NCBI RefSeq assembly: GCF_002095535.1 | Contig: NZ_MLJI01000001.1 | Location: 1,849,832 to 1,913,831 of the forward strand | Length of the DNA: 64,000 nucleotides | DNA from: Pantoea cypripedii | GTDB taxonomy: Bacteria; Pseudomonadota; Gammaproteobacteria; Enterobacterales; Enterobacteriaceae | Direction of reading: 5' to 3' | Shown here: positions 16,784 to 26,294 of the stretch, in pieces | How positions within the stretch are numbered: the first letter of the stretch is position 1 | How the letters are laid out: every line of letters begins with the position of its first letter | Notes under the pieces: generated by a model | Seen by the model: the letters and a program-made list of their open reading frames with translations, nothing else | Told to the model about the DNA's origin: nothing | Databases searched by the model: none | Position numbers and translations under genes: made by a program

Positions 16784-19700
16784 ATGATCCCACAGATTTC
16801 CCAGGCACCGGGCCTCGTTCAACTGGTGCTGACATTCCTGCAATCCTTAAAAGAACAAGGATTCACTGGCGATACCGCCACCAGCTACGCCGATCGTCTC
16901 TCCCTTTCAACCGATAACAGCATCTATCAGCTGTTGCCGGATGCGGCGCTTTTCCCCCGTTCCACCGCCGATGTGGCGCTGATTGCCCGTCTGGCTGGTG
17001 AAGAGCGCTTTACCAGCCTGGTGTTTACCCCGCGTGGCGGTGGTACCGGCACCAATGGACAGTCGCTTAACCAGGGGATTGTGGTCGACATGTCGCGCTA
17101 CATGAACCGCATCCTTGAAATCGATACCGAGCAGGGCTGGGTACGGGTTGAAGCCGGGGTGGTGAAAGACCAACTCAATGCCTGGCTGAAGCCGTATGGC
17201 TTTTTCTTCTCGCCGGAGTTATCCACCAGTAACCGCGCCACCCTAGGGGGGATGATTAATACCGATGCCTCCGGACAGGGATCGCTGGTGTACGGCAAAA
17301 CCTCCGACCATGTGGAAGGCCTGCGCGCCGTGCTGATCGGTGGCGACATCCTGGATACCCGCGCCATGCCGACGGCACTGGCGGAGAAACTGGCACAGAC
17401 GCCGACTGCGGAAGGCCGCATCTATCAACAAGTGATGACCCGCTGCCGTGAACAGCGCGCGTTAATCCTGGAAAAATTCCCCAAACTGAACCGTTTTCTC
17501 ACGGGCTACGATTTACGCCACGTGTTCAGTGACGATTTGCAAACCTTCGACCTGACGCGCCTGCTATGTGGCGCTGAGGGAACGCTGGCATTTATTACCG
17601 AAGCTCGACTCGACATTACCCCGATTCCGAAAGTGCGTCGTCTGGTCAACATAAAATATGACTCCTTCGACTCAGCGCTGCGTAACGCACCTTTTATGGT
17701 GGAAGCAAAGGCATTGTCGGTAGAAACCGTCGATTCCAAAGTGCTGAATCTGGCGCGGGAAGATATCGTCTGGCATTCGGTAAAAGAGCTGATCACCGAT
17801 GTACCCGATAAAGAGATGCTCGGGTTAAATATCGTCGAGTTCGCGGGTGATGACGGTGAACTGATTGAGCAGCAGGTCTCGACGCTGTGTGCCCGACTGG
17901 ATGAATTGATGGCGCAGCAGCAGGGTGGCGTGATTGGCTATCAGCTGTGTAATGACCTGAGCGGCATTGAGCGCATCTATAATATGCGCAAAAAAGCGGT
18001 GGGTTTGCTCGGTAACGCCAAAGGGCGCGCCAAACCGATTCCGTTTGTCGAAGATACCGCCGTACCACCGGAACATCTGGCGGATTACATCGTCGATTTC
18101 CGCGCGTTGCTGGATAGCCACGGATTGAGTTATGGCATGTTCGGCCATGTGGATGCCGGGGTGCTGCACGTGCGTCCGGCGCTGGATATGTGTGACCCAC
18201 AGCAGGAGATGCTGATGAAACAGATCTCCGATGAAGTGGTGGCGCTCACCGCGCGCTACGGCGGGTTGCTGTGGGGTGAGCATGGCAAAGGATTCCGCGC
18301 CCAGTACAGCCCGGCGTTTTTCGGTGAAACGCTGTTCAATGAGTTGCGGCGGATTAAAGCGGCATTCGACCCGGATAACCGTATGAACCCCGGCAAAATC
18401 TGTACGCCGCTCGGCAGCAATGAGCCGATGATGCAGGTCGATGCGGTGAAGCGTGGTACTTATGATCGCCAGATTCCGCTGACGGTGCGCAACGAATGGC
18501 GCGGGGCGATGGAATGTAACGGTAACGGCCTGTGCTTCAACTTTGATACGCGTAGTCCGATGTGCCCGTCGATGAAAATCACCCGTAACCGTATTCATTC
18601 GCCAAAAGGACGCGCAACGCTGACGCGTGAATGGTTACGCCTGTTATCGGAGCAGGGCGTTGACCCGCTGCTGCTGGAGAAAGCCTTACCGGAGCAAGGT
18701 TCCAGCCTGCGTACGTTGATCCAGCGTACCCGCAACTCATGGCATGCGAAGCAGGGCGAGTATGACTTCTCCCACGAAGTCAAAGAGGCGATGTCGGGGT
18801 GTCTGGCGTGTAAAGCCTGCTCCACCCAATGCCCGATAAAAATTGATGTGCCGAACTTCCGTTCACGCTTCCTGCAGCTGTACCACACCCGTTATTTGCG
18901 TCCGATGAGTGACCATCTGGTTGCCACGGTGGAAAGTTACGCGCCGCTGATGGCTAAAGCGCCGAAGGTGTTTAACTTCTTCCTGAAACAGCCGTGGGTA
19001 CGGGAACTGAGCAAAAAACATATCGGTATGGTCGATCTGCCGCTGCTTTCCTCACCGAGTCTGAAGCAGCAATTAAGCGGACACCCGGCCATGAGCCTGA
19101 CGCTGGAGCAGCTCGAAGCCCTCAGCAGCGCTGAACGGGAAAATTGTGTGCTGGTGGTGCAGGATCCCTTTACCAGCTACTACGAAGCGCAGCTGGTGAC
19201 GGATTTCGTCAAACTGATCGAGAAGCTGGGTTACCGCCCGGTGCTGCTGCCGTTCTCACCGAATGGCAAAGCGCAGCATGTTAAAGGCTTCCTGCAACGT
19301 TTTGCCCGCACGGCTTCCATCACCGCTGAGTTCCTGAACCGTGTGGCGCGCCTTGGCATGCCAATGGTGGGCGTCGATCCCGCCACCGTGTTGTGTTATC
19401 GCGATGAATACAATCAGGTGCTGGGCGACAAGCGCGGTGAGTTTAACGTGCAGCTGGTGCATGAATGGCTGCAACAGGCGGTCGCCGAACGCGCAGTGCA
19501 GAGTACCAGCGGGGAAGCCTGGTATCTGTTTGCTCACTGCACCGAGGTGACGGCGCTGCCCTCAACACCGAATCAGTGGCAGGATATCTTTGCCCGCTTT
19601 GGCGCAAAACTGGAAAACATCAATGTCGGCTGCTGCGGTATGGCAGGCACCTATGGCCACGAAAGTCAGAACCTGGAGAATTCACTGGGGATTTATGCGC

Positions 19701-19837
19701 TTTCCTGGCATCCGCAGATGCAAAAACTGCCGCGTCAGCGTTGCCTCGCCACCGGATTTTCCTGTCGCAGCCAGGTGAAACGGGCAGAGGGGAATGGCAT
19801 GCGCCATCCGCTACAGGCATTGCTGGAAATGTTGTAA
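16784..19837 (+). CDS. ydiJ: YdiJ, FAD/Fe-S D-2-hydroxyglutarate dehydrogenase
   Basis: A 1017-residue flavoprotein/iron-sulfur fusion, colinear with E. coli YdiJ. The N-terminal half is an FAD-binding oxidase domain (PRGGGTGTNGQSLNQGIVVD, LGGMINTDASGQGS, GHVDAGVLHVRP). The middle carries cysteine clusters, including CNGNGLCF and CLACKACSTQCP, of ferredoxin type. The C-terminal part has a CCG-type motif (NVGCCGMAGTYGHE). The E. coli protein has been reported to oxidise D-2-hydroxyglutarate. The start at MIPQISQAPG (16784) follows E. coli; the longer open frame would cross the PurR-type box. The menI gene that lies downstream in E. coli is not present here. Confidence 0.93.
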   Translation: MIPQISQAPGLVQLVLTFLQSLKEQGFTGDTATSYADRLSLSTDNSIYQLLPDAALFPRSTADVALIARLAGEERFTSLVFTPRGGGTGTNGQSLNQGIVVDMSRYMNRILEIDTEQGWVRVEAGVVKDQLNAWLKPYGFFFSPELSTSNRATLGGMINTDASGQGSLVYGKTSDHVEGLRAVLIGGDILDTRAMPTALAEKLAQTPTAEGRIYQQVMTRCREQRALILEKFPKLNRFLTGYDLRHVFSDDLQTFDLTRLLCGAEGTLAFITEARLDITPIPKVRRLVNIKYDSFDSALRNAPFMVEAKALSVETVDSKVLNLAREDIVWHSVKELITDVPDKEMLGLNIVEFAGDDGELIEQQVSTLCARLDELMAQQQGGVIGYQLCNDLSGIERIYNMRKKAVGLLGNAKGRAKPIPFVEDTAVPPEHLADYIVDFRALLDSHGLSYGMFGHVDAGVLHVRPALDMCDPQQEMLMKQISDEVVALTARYGGLLWGEHGKGFRAQYSPAFFGETLFNELRRIKAAFDPDNRMNPGKICTPLGSNEPMMQVDAVKRGTYDRQIPLTVRNEWRGAMECNGNGLCFNFDTRSPMCPSMKITRNRIHSPKGRATLTREWLRLLSEQGVDPLLLEKALPEQGSSLRTLIQRTRNSWHAKQGEYDFSHEVKEAMSGCLACKACSTQCPIKIDVPNFRSRFLQLYHTRYLRPMSDHLVATVESYAPLMAKAPKVFNFFLKQPWVRELSKKHIGMVDLPLLSSPSLKQQLSGHPAMSLTLEQLEALSSAERENCVLVVQDPFTSYYEAQLVTDFVKLIEKLGYRPVLLPFSPNGKAQHVKGFLQRFARTASITAEFLNRVARLGMPMVGVDPATVLCYRDEYNQVLGDKRGEFNVQLVHEWLQQAVAERAVQSTSGEAWYLFAHCTEVTALPSTPNQWQDIFARFGAKLENINVGCCGMAGTYGHESQNLENSLGIYALSWHPQMQKLPRQRCLATGFSCRSQVKRAEGNGMRHPLQALLEML

Positions 19838-19867
19838 ACAAATTGTAGGCGTCACAACGCAGCTGGA

Positions 19868-20272
19868 TTAGAATATCCAGCCTGCGTGGCGGACGAAATC
19901 ACTCTGCAGGCTGGTGGCTTGATCCCACTCGCCGCTCAGCGCCAGTTGATGACACAAGCGAGTCAGCGACAGGCGCGCCAGTTGATAGGCCTGAATACGG
20001 AACAAACGGTCGCGATCGGCATTGCCCATCTCCTGCACTAAGCGGTGATGGAGCTTGCCCATGGCGTGCAGATAGCTTTGGTCATCGCCATTCAGCTGGC
20101 AGATTTCTGCCATGTCGAGACAGGTGTCGTTAAAGCGACGCAGCTGTTCGATAGTACAGTCGGTGCGGTTGAGCTTTGCCTGAGCCATATAGAAGTCGAC
20201 GGTGATATCACGTACCGAAAACTTATATTCATCGATTTTGTGTTGTAACCAGGCTGAGACGGTAAGCGTCAT
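19868..20272 (-). CDS. Unrecognised 134-residue protein behind a Fur box
   Basis: I do not recognise this protein. It is 134 residues, appears largely alpha-helical, and has no signal peptide or membrane segment. Cysteines are scattered (TDCTIEQL, DTCLDMAEICQL, RLCHQLAL), with Trp near each end. Coding potential is supported by length and by an AGGTGG ribosome site 5 nt before the ATG. A near-perfect Fur box starts 18 nt upstream. It ends 30 nt from the converging ydiJ stop and diverges from sufA. This context suggests expression under iron starvation and perhaps a link to iron or Fe-S metabolism; function is otherwise unknown. Confidence 0.7.
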   Translation of the reverse strand: MTLTVSAWLQHKIDEYKFSVRDITVDFYMAQAKLNRTDCTIEQLRRFNDTCLDMAEICQLNGDDQSYLHAMGKLHHRLVQEMGNADRDRLFRIQAYQLARLSLTRLCHQLALSGEWDQATSLQSDFVRHAGWIF

Positions 20273-20289
20273 ATCGCCACCTTAAACGG

Positions 20290-20308
20290 GTTAATGATAA
20301 TCATTATC
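20290..20308. promoter_or_regulatory. Fur box
   Basis: GTTAATGATAATCATTATC matches 18 of 19 positions of the classical Fur consensus GATAATGATAATCATTATC. It lies 18 nt upstream of the 134-residue ORF on the minus strand and 354 nt upstream of sufA, so the ORF is the more likely target. Confidence 0.9.
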
Positions 20309-20595
20309 ATATTCAACCACATCAGGAATGCAATTCCCAAGAGAAATTTTATTGATTTACTTTGCCTGTCAGTAAAATTGGCAATAACAATTTCTTTACA
20401 TTGTAGAAAGGCGTAACCTATCAATCATGAGAAAAACGTAAAGTGTGAAAACAAAATTTTGCGGGTTTTTAACGGGTTACAGCTATTACAACGGAGCCGT
20501 TTTGCCGCCCGCAAAGCAGTGCGAAGCGACTATGCTTAAGAAAGCAACAGTGAAAAATAGCACGAGATGATTATCCCTGCAAAACAAGAGGTTGA

Positions 20596-20614
20596 AGTGA
20601 TACCTGATATCACT
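20596..20614. promoter_or_regulatory. Dyad AGTGATA-N5-TATCACT before sufA (possible Fur site)
   Basis: A perfect 7-bp inverted repeat 48 nt upstream of the sufA start. Its core TGATACCTGATATCA keeps the outer TGATA and TATCA of the 7-1-7 Fur model (10 of 14). The rest of the 389-nt sufA upstream region (20273-20661) is AT-rich. I found no convincing OxyR or IscR site by eye. Confidence 0.4.
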
Positions 20615-20661
20615 ACCATAGGGGGATAGCCTGAAAAGGCCCAGACTTACGAGGTAGCACT

Positions 20662-21036
20662 ATGTCATCAGTAAATGCAGCTTCTTTCTCACCCGAAGAT
20701 TTCGTCTGGAAAGGGCTGACGCTGACCGAATCGGCAGCAAAACAGATTCTTAACCTGGCCGCTGAAGACCCGGAAGTCAAGGGCCTGCGTCTGGGGGTGA
20801 AACAGTCCGGCTGTGCCGGTTTTGGTTATGTCATGGACCTGGTGAAAGCTCCTGCCGATGACGACCTGCAGTTCTCCTTCTTTGGCGCAACGTTGTTTGT
20901 GCCGCTTCAGGCAATGCCGTTCGTCGACGGAACCGAAGTGGATTATGTCCGTGAAGGCCTGAATCAGATCTTTAAATTTAATAACCCTAAAGCTCAGCAC
21001 GCCTGCGGGTGTGGCGAGAGCTTCGGCGTCGAGTAA
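20662..21036 (+). CDS. sufA: SufA, A-type Fe-S carrier
   Basis: A 124-residue A-type carrier (122 in E. coli) that receives Fe-S clusters from SufBCD and passes them to apo-proteins. The three cluster-ligand cysteines are present: C51 (QSGCAGFG) and C115/C117 in the C-terminal CGCGES. The start at 20662 has GAGG 7 nt upstream. It is the first gene of sufABCDSE, and the sufB ATG follows 8 nt after its stop, so the two are co-transcribed. Confidence 0.97.
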   Translation: MSSVNAASFSPEDFVWKGLTLTESAAKQILNLAAEDPEVKGLRLGVKQSGCAGFGYVMDLVKAPADDDLQFSFFGATLFVPLQAMPFVDGTEVDYVREGLNQIFKFNNPKAQHACGCGESFGVE

Positions 21037-21043
21037 GTCAACT

Positions 21044-22537
21044 ATGTCACGAAACAGCGAAACATCTGACGATGTACAAATGTGGGAAGGCAAGCTCAAT
21101 TATAAAGAGGGCTTCTTTACCCAACTGCAAACCGAAGAATTTGCTCACGGCCTCAACGAAGATGTGGTGCGGGCAATTTCGGCTAAGCGTAACGAGCCAG
21201 AGTGGATGCTGGAGTTTCGTCTTAAAGCCTTTCGTGCCTGGCTGGAAATGGAAGAGCCGCACTGGCTGAAAGCGCATTATGAGAAACTCGACTACCAGGA
21301 TTACAGCTATTACTCGGCGCCATCCTGCGGCAACTGCGATGACACCTGTGCTTCCGAGCCAGGCGCTACCCAGGCCTCAGGTTCAACCCCGTCCAGCGAA
21401 TATCTGACGCAGGAAGTGGAAAACGCCTTTAACCAGCTGGGTGTACCGGTGCGTGAAGGCAAAGAAGTGGCGGTCGATGCCATTTTCGACTCCGTTTCCG
21501 TTGCCACCACCTATCGCGGCAAGCTGGCGGAGCAGGGCATTATCTTCTGCTCGTTTGGCGAAGCGATTCAGGAACACCCTGAGCTGGTGAAAAAGTATCT
21601 GGGTACCGTGGTTCCGGCCAACGATAACTTCTTTGCTGCGCTGAACTCAGCGGTGGCGTCGGATGGCACCTTTGTGTACATCCCGAAAGGCGTGCGTTGC
21701 CCGATGGAGCTGTCTACCTATTTCCGTATCAATGCGGCAAAAACCGGCCAGTTCGAGCGCACCATTCTGGTGGCGGACGAAGACAGTTACGTCAGCTACA
21801 TCGAAGGTTGCTCGGCACCGGTACGTGACACCTATCAGCTGCACGCGGCAGTGGTGGAAGTGATTATCCACAAAAACGCGGAAGTTAAATATTCTACCGT
21901 GCAGAACTGGTTCCCGGGTGGTGAAGGTGATGGCGGTATCCTCAACTTCGTGACCAAGCGCGCCCTGTGTGAAGGCGACCACAGCAAAATGTCGTGGACG
22001 CAGTCAGAAACCGGTTCAGCCATCACCTGGAAATACCCGAGCTGCATTCTGCGCGGTGATTACTCCATCGGTGAATTCTATTCTGTGGCGCTGACCAGCG
22101 GACATCAGCAGGCCGATACCGGCACCAAGATGATCCACATTGGTAAGAACACCAAATCGACCATTATCTCTAAAGGTATCTCGGCCGGTAAGAGCCAGAA
22201 TACCTATCGTGGTCTGGTGAAAATTATGCCAACCGCCACCAACGCGCGTAACTTTACCCAGTGCGACTCGATGCTGATTGGCCCGGATTGCGGCGCGCAT
22301 ACCTTCCCGTATGTGGAAGCGCGCAATAACACCGCGCAGCTGGAGCACGAAGCCACCACCTCGCGTATCGGTGAAGATCAGATGTTCTACTGTCTGCAAC
22401 GCGGTATCAGCGAAGAAGATGCGATCTCAATGATCGTCAACGGCTTCTGTAAAGATGTTTTCTCCGAGCTGCCACTGGAATTCGCCGTGGAAGCGCAAAA
22501 ATTGTTAGCAATCAGCCTTGAGCACAGCGTGGGCTGA
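21044..22537 (+). CDS. sufB: SufB, Fe-S scaffold subunit
   Basis: A 497-residue subunit (495 in E. coli) of the SufBC2D scaffold on which Fe-S clusters are built under iron limitation or oxidative stress. The beta-helix core region and the conserved C-terminal [20 protein letters not shown] are present, including the cysteine in that stretch (Cys405-type in E. coli). An N-terminal cysteine group ([11 protein letters not shown]) is also present. The start at [10 protein letters not shown] (21044) uses GAGTAAG at the sufA stop; the frame extended 11 codons upstream would lie inside sufA. Confidence 0.97.
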   Translation: MSRNSETSDDVQMWEGKLNYKEGFFTQLQTEEFAHGLNEDVVRAISAKRNEPEWMLEFRLKAFRAWLEMEEPHWLKAHYEKLDYQDYSYYSAPSCGNCDDTCASEPGATQASGSTPSSEYLTQEVENAFNQLGVPVREGKEVAVDAIFDSVSVATTYRGKLAEQGIIFCSFGEAIQEHPELVKKYLGTVVPANDNFFAALNSAVASDGTFVYIPKGVRCPMELSTYFRINAAKTGQFERTILVADEDSYVSYIEGCSAPVRDTYQLHAAVVEVIIHKNAEVKYSTVQNWFPGGEGDGGILNFVTKRALCEGDHSKMSWTQSETGSAITWKYPSCILRGDYSIGEFYSVALTSGHQQADTGTKMIHIGKNTKSTIISKGISAGKSQNTYRGLVKIMPTATNARNFTQCDSMLIGPDCGAHTFPYVEARNNTAQLEHEATTSRIGEDQMFYCLQRGISEEDAISMIVNGFCKDVFSELPLEFAVEAQKLLAISLEHSVG

Positions 22538-22572
22538 TGGCCCGTTGCCGGAAGCAATGTGAAGGAAAGAGT

Positions 22573-23319
22573 ATGTTAAGCATTAAAGATTTACAGGTTA
22601 GTGTTGAAGACAAAGAAATTTTGCGCGGTCTGAACCTCGAAGTGAAGCCGGGTGAAGTGCATGCCATTATGGGACCGAACGGTTCCGGTAAAAGTACCCT
22701 GTCTGCAACCCTGGCTGGCCGTGAAGATTATGAAATCACCGGCGGTTCCGTCACCTTCAAAGGCAAAGATTTGCTGGAGCTGGAGCCGGAAGAGCGTGCG
22801 GGCGAAGGCATCTTTATGGCGTTCCAGTATCCGGTGGAAATTCCGGGCGTCAGCAACCAGTTTTTCCTCCAGACTTCTGTCAACGCGGTGCGTAAATACC
22901 GTGAGCAGGAGGAACTGGATCGCTTCGACTTCCAGGACTTTATCGAAGATAAAATCCATCTGCTGAAAATGCCGGAAGATTTGCTGACCCGTTCTGTGAA
23001 CGTGGGCTTCTCCGGTGGTGAGAAAAAACGTAACGACATCCTGCAGATGGCGGCACTGGAGCCGGATCTGTGCATTCTTGATGAAACCGACTCCGGTCTG
23101 GACATCGATGCGCTGAAAATCGTGGCCAACGGCGTTAACAGCCTGCGTGACGGTAAGCGTTCATTCATTATCGTTACCCACTACCAGCGTATCCTGGACT
23201 ACATCAAGCCAGACCATGTACACGTGCTGTATCAGGGCAAAATTGTGAAATCTGGCGACTTTTCGCTGGTGAAACAGTTGGAGGAGCAAGGCTATGGCTG
23301 GCTTACCGACGAAAAGTGA
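22573..23319 (+). CDS. sufC: SufC, ABC ATPase of the Suf scaffold
   Basis: A 248-residue cytosolic ABC-type ATPase that drives conformational change in SufBCD. It has a Walker A GPNGSGKST at residues 34-42, signature FSGGEKKRND, and Walker B CILDETDSGLD with the E-T-D variation typical of SufC. The start at MLSIKDLQVS (22573) has AAGGAAAGAG upstream; the open frame extends 12 codons further to the sufB stop but without support. The 3' end overlaps sufD by 26 nt. Confidence 0.97.
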   Translation: MLSIKDLQVSVEDKEILRGLNLEVKPGEVHAIMGPNGSGKSTLSATLAGREDYEITGGSVTFKGKDLLELEPEERAGEGIFMAFQYPVEIPGVSNQFFLQTSVNAVRKYREQEELDRFDFQDFIEDKIHLLKMPEDLLTRSVNVGFSGGEKKRNDILQMAALEPDLCILDETDSGLDIDALKIVANGVNSLRDGKRSFIIVTHYQRILDYIKPDHVHVLYQGKIVKSGDFSLVKQLEEQGYGWLTDEK

Positions 23320-24571
23320 TAACGCCCTGCAACAGTGGCATCACCTGTTTGAATCGCGCGGTGAAGTGCGTTCACTCCAGGCACAGCAGCACTGGCAGCA
23401 ACTGATGCGTCTCGGCTTGCCAACCCGCAAGCACGAGAACTGGAAATACACCCCGCTGGAAGGTCTGCTGGGCCAGCAGTTTGTGCTGCCACAGCCGCAG
23501 GATGTGACCGCTGAACAGGTTGAACTGGTTGCTCTGCCGATTGAAGCGGTGCGTCTGGTGTTTGTTGATGGCCGTTTCCAGCCAGCTCTGAGCAGCCGCG
23601 ATACTGGCCTGTTTGAGATCCAGCATTCGCAGGCGGCAGAACGCCGTCCGCTGCCGGCAGCGATTCAGCCGGAAGTGTTTCTGCATCTGACCGAAAGTCT
23701 GGCAGAAGAAGCCACCAGTATTCGACTGGCACGCGGCAAAGCAGCGGCCCTGCCGTTGTACCTGCTGCATATCACCAGCGGCCAGGATGCCGGGATGAAT
23801 ACCGTTCATCATCGCCACCATCTGCAACTGGAAGCCAGCGCAGAGGCGGAAGTGATTGAACACTACGTCACGCTGAACGATGCACCTCACTTTACCGGTG
23901 CGCGTTTCACCTTCGACGTGGCTGACAATGCCCGACTGTCGCACATCAAACTGTCGTTTGAGAGCGAGAAAAGCTACCACTTCGCCCATAACGATGTGGT
24001 TCTTGGTCGTGATGCGCAAGTCAGCACCACCAGCTTCCTGCTGGGTGCCGGTTTGTCACGTCATAACACCAGTGCACAGCTTAACGGTGAGAACACCAAT
24101 CTGGCGATGAACAGCCTGGCCCTGCCGGTGAATCAGGAAGTGTGCGATACGCGTACTTACCTGGAGCACAACAAAGGCTACTGCATGAGCCGTCAGATGC
24201 ACAAAACCATCGTGCGTGACAAAGGTCGTGCGGTGTTTAACGGTATGATCAAAGTGGCACAGCACGCGCTGAAAACCGACGGACAGATGACTAACAACAA
24301 CCTGTTGATGGGCCGTCTGGCGGAAGTCGATACCAAGCCGCAGCTGGAAATCTACGCCGATGACGTTAAATGTAGCCACGGTGCTACCGTAGGTCGTATC
24401 GACGATGAGCAGATGTTCTATCTGCGCTCGCGTGGTATTGAAGAGTCTGCTGCGCAGCGTATGATTATTCATGCTTTTGCCGCAGAGCTGACCGAATCCT
24501 TAAAGAATCCGGTACTGCGTCAGGCAGTGTTGCAGCGTATTGCTGCGCGTATCCCGGGAGTTGAGTCATGA
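23294..24571 (+). CDS. sufD: SufD, Fe-S scaffold subunit
   Basis: A 425-residue paralogue of SufB (423 in E. coli), thought to aid iron entry into the scaffold. Conserved family stretches are seen near the C-terminus: [20 protein letters not shown] includes the conserved histidine, and [20 protein letters not shown] follows. It starts inside the 3' end of sufC (26-nt overlap, GGAGCAAG ribosome site) and its TGA overlaps the sufS ATG by 4 nt, indicating translational coupling. Confidence 0.96.
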   Translation: MAGLPTKSDNALQQWHHLFESRGEVRSLQAQQHWQQLMRLGLPTRKHENWKYTPLEGLLGQQFVLPQPQDVTAEQVELVALPIEAVRLVFVDGRFQPALSSRDTGLFEIQHSQAAERRPLPAAIQPEVFLHLTESLAEEATSIRLARGKAAALPLYLLHITSGQDAGMNTVHHRHHLQLEASAEAEVIEHYVTLNDAPHFTGARFTFDVADNARLSHIKLSFESEKSYHFAHNDVVLGRDAQVSTTSFLLGAGLSRHNTSAQLNGENTNLAMNSLALPVNQEVCDTRTYLEHNKGYCMSRQMHKTIVRDKGRAVFNGMIKVAQHALKTDGQMTNNNLLMGRLAEVDTKPQLEIYADDVKCSHGATVGRIDDEQMFYLRSRGIEESAAQRMIIHAFAAELTESLKNPVLRQAVLQRIAARIPGVES

Positions 24572-25791
24572 GTTTCGATCTCGAACGAGTCAGAGCGGAG
24601 TTTCCGATTCTGAAACGCGAGGTCAACGGTCATCCGCTGGCTTATCTGGATAGTGCGGCCAGCGCACAGCGTCCGCTGGCCGTCATTAATGCGGAAAGTT
24701 ATTTTTATCAGCACGGCTATGCGGCCGTGCACCGCGGCATTCACTCGCTGAGTGCGCAGGCTACCACTGATATGGAAAACGTGCGCATCCAGGCGGCGCG
24801 TTTTCTTAACGCTTCCTCGCCGGAAGAGATTGTTTTCGTCAAAGGCACCACCGAGGGGATCAACCTGGTGGCAAACAGCTGGGGCGGCAGTCAGTTGCAG
24901 CCTGGCGACAACATCATCATTACCGAGATGGAGCACCACGCCAACATTGTGCCGTGGCAGATGGTGGCGCAACGTACCGGTGCTGAAATTCGCGTACTGC
25001 CGCTGAATGAGCAGGGCGAACTGGCGCTTGAGCAGCTGGGTGGATTGATCGATAGCCGTACCCGTTTGCTGGCGGTGACCCACGTTTCCAACGTGCTGGG
25101 CACGGTCAACCCGGTGAAAGCCATCGTGGCCCAGGCGAAAGCCGCTGGCGTTATCACGCTGGTGGATGGCGCGCAGGCGGTGATGCACCATGCGGTTGAT
25201 GTGCAGGATATCGGTTGCGACTTCTACGTTTTCTCTGGTCATAAGATCTACGGCCCGACCGGCATTGGTGTGCTGTATGGCCGCAAGGCACTGCTCGATA
25301 TCATGCCCCCCTGGGAAGGTGGTGGTTCGATGATCGATCAGGTGCAGCTGCCGACCGGCACCACCTGGAATACTGCACCGTGGCGTTTCGAGGCCGGTAC
25401 ACCGAATACCGGGGGTATCATTGGTCTGGGCGCGGCTCTGAAATGGGTCACCGAGCTTGGTCTGGACACCATCCATCAGCGTGAATCGATGCTGATGCGT
25501 TATGCACTGGATAAGCTGGCCTCCGTACCGGACCTGACCATTTATGGCCCGACGACGCGCAGCGGTGTGGTGGCGTTCAATCTGGGCAAACATCATGCCT
25601 TTGATGTGGGAAGCTTCCTCGATCAGTACGGCATCGCTATTCGTACCGGGCATCATTGCGCTATGCCGCTGATGCGCCATTATGCAGTACCCGCCATGTG
25701 CCGGGCCTCTTTCGCGCTGTACAACAGCGAAGAAGAAGCCGACCGTCTGGCGGCTGGTCTGACGCGTATTCATCGTCTGCTGGGCGGTTGA
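24568..25791 (+). CDS. sufS: SufS, cysteine desulfurase
   Basis: A 407-residue PLP enzyme of the group II desulfurases (406 in E. coli). It removes sulfur from cysteine and hands it to SufE. PLP lysine is K226 in [11 protein letters not shown] and the persulfide cysteine is C364 in [16 protein letters not shown] and THVSNVLGT are further PLP-site markers. It overlaps sufD by 4 nt (ATGA), and sufE begins 20 nt after its stop. Confidence 0.97.
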   Translation: MSFDLERVRAEFPILKREVNGHPLAYLDSAASAQRPLAVINAESYFYQHGYAAVHRGIHSLSAQATTDMENVRIQAARFLNASSPEEIVFVKGTTEGINLVANSWGGSQLQPGDNIIITEMEHHANIVPWQMVAQRTGAEIRVLPLNEQGELALEQLGGLIDSRTRLLAVTHVSNVLGTVNPVKAIVAQAKAAGVITLVDGAQAVMHHAVDVQDIGCDFYVFSGHKIYGPTGIGVLYGRKALLDIMPPWEGGGSMIDQVQLPTGTTWNTAPWRFEAGTPNTGGIIGLGAALKWVTELGLDTIHQRESMLMRYALDKLASVPDLTIYGPTTRSGVVAFNLGKHHAFDVGSFLDQYGIAIRTGHHCAMPLMRHYAVPAMCRASFALYNSEEEADRLAAGLTRIHRLLGG

Positions 25792-25811
25792 GCAGATTTC
25801 AGGAGTCACCG

Positions 25812-26228
25812 ATGGCAAATTTGCCAGACAAAGAGAAACTGGTGCGCAACTTTAACCGTTGCGCTAACTGGGAAGAGAAGTACCTCTACATCATTGAACT
25901 CGGGGCAAAATTACCAGAATCGTCTGAAAGCTTATATCAGCCGGAAAACGTGATTTCTGGCTGTCAGAGTCAGGTGTGGATCACCATGTCTCCACAATCA
26001 GATGGAACTATTACCTTTGCCGGTGACAGCGATGCTGCCATTGTTAAGGGTTTGATTGCCGTGGTATTCAGCCTGTATCAGGGGCTGAAAGCGCCGGAAA
26101 TTCTGGACCTGGATGTGCGCTACTGGTTTGAACAACTTGCGCTCACCCAACACCTCACCCCTTCGCGTTCGCAGGGGCTTGAAGCGATGATTCGCGCGAT
26201 CCGTCATAACGCACAGTCCCTCAGCTAA
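25812..26228 (+). CDS. sufE: SufE, sulfur acceptor
   Basis: A 138-residue protein, exactly the E. coli length, that accepts sulfur from SufS and delivers it to SufBCD. The acceptor cysteine is C51 in [10 protein letters not shown]. The start at MANLPDKEK (25812) has AGGAG about 7 nt upstream. A much longer frame from 25656 overlaps sufS and is rejected. It is the last gene of the operon, followed by a strong terminator. Confidence 0.97.
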   Translation: MANLPDKEKLVRNFNRCANWEEKYLYIIELGAKLPESSESLYQPENVISGCQSQVWITMSPQSDGTITFAGDSDAAIVKGLIAVVFSLYQGLKAPEILDLDVRYWFEQLALTQHLTPSRSQGLEAMIRAIRHNAQSLS

Positions 26229-26240
26229 GATACACTCTCC

Positions 26241-26272
26241 AGACCCCGGTCAAATCTGACCGGGGTCTGTTT
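26241..26272 (+). terminator. Intrinsic terminator of the suf operon
   Basis: AGACCCCGGTCA (26241-26252) and TGACCGGGGTCT (26257-26268) form a perfect 12-bp stem with a 4-nt loop, followed by GTTTC. It separates suf from ldtE. Confidence 0.85.
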
Positions 26273-26294
26273 CTTCCGACAAAGAGAAAATTGC

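Noticed and set aside
20580..20661. IscR type 2 site before sufA
   Set aside because: CC and GG elements are present but their spacing does not fit the consensus.
24520..25818. 432-codon open frame antisense to sufS
   Set aside because: Shadow of sufS and neighbours; low-complexity His/Arg/Gln composition and no family resemblance.
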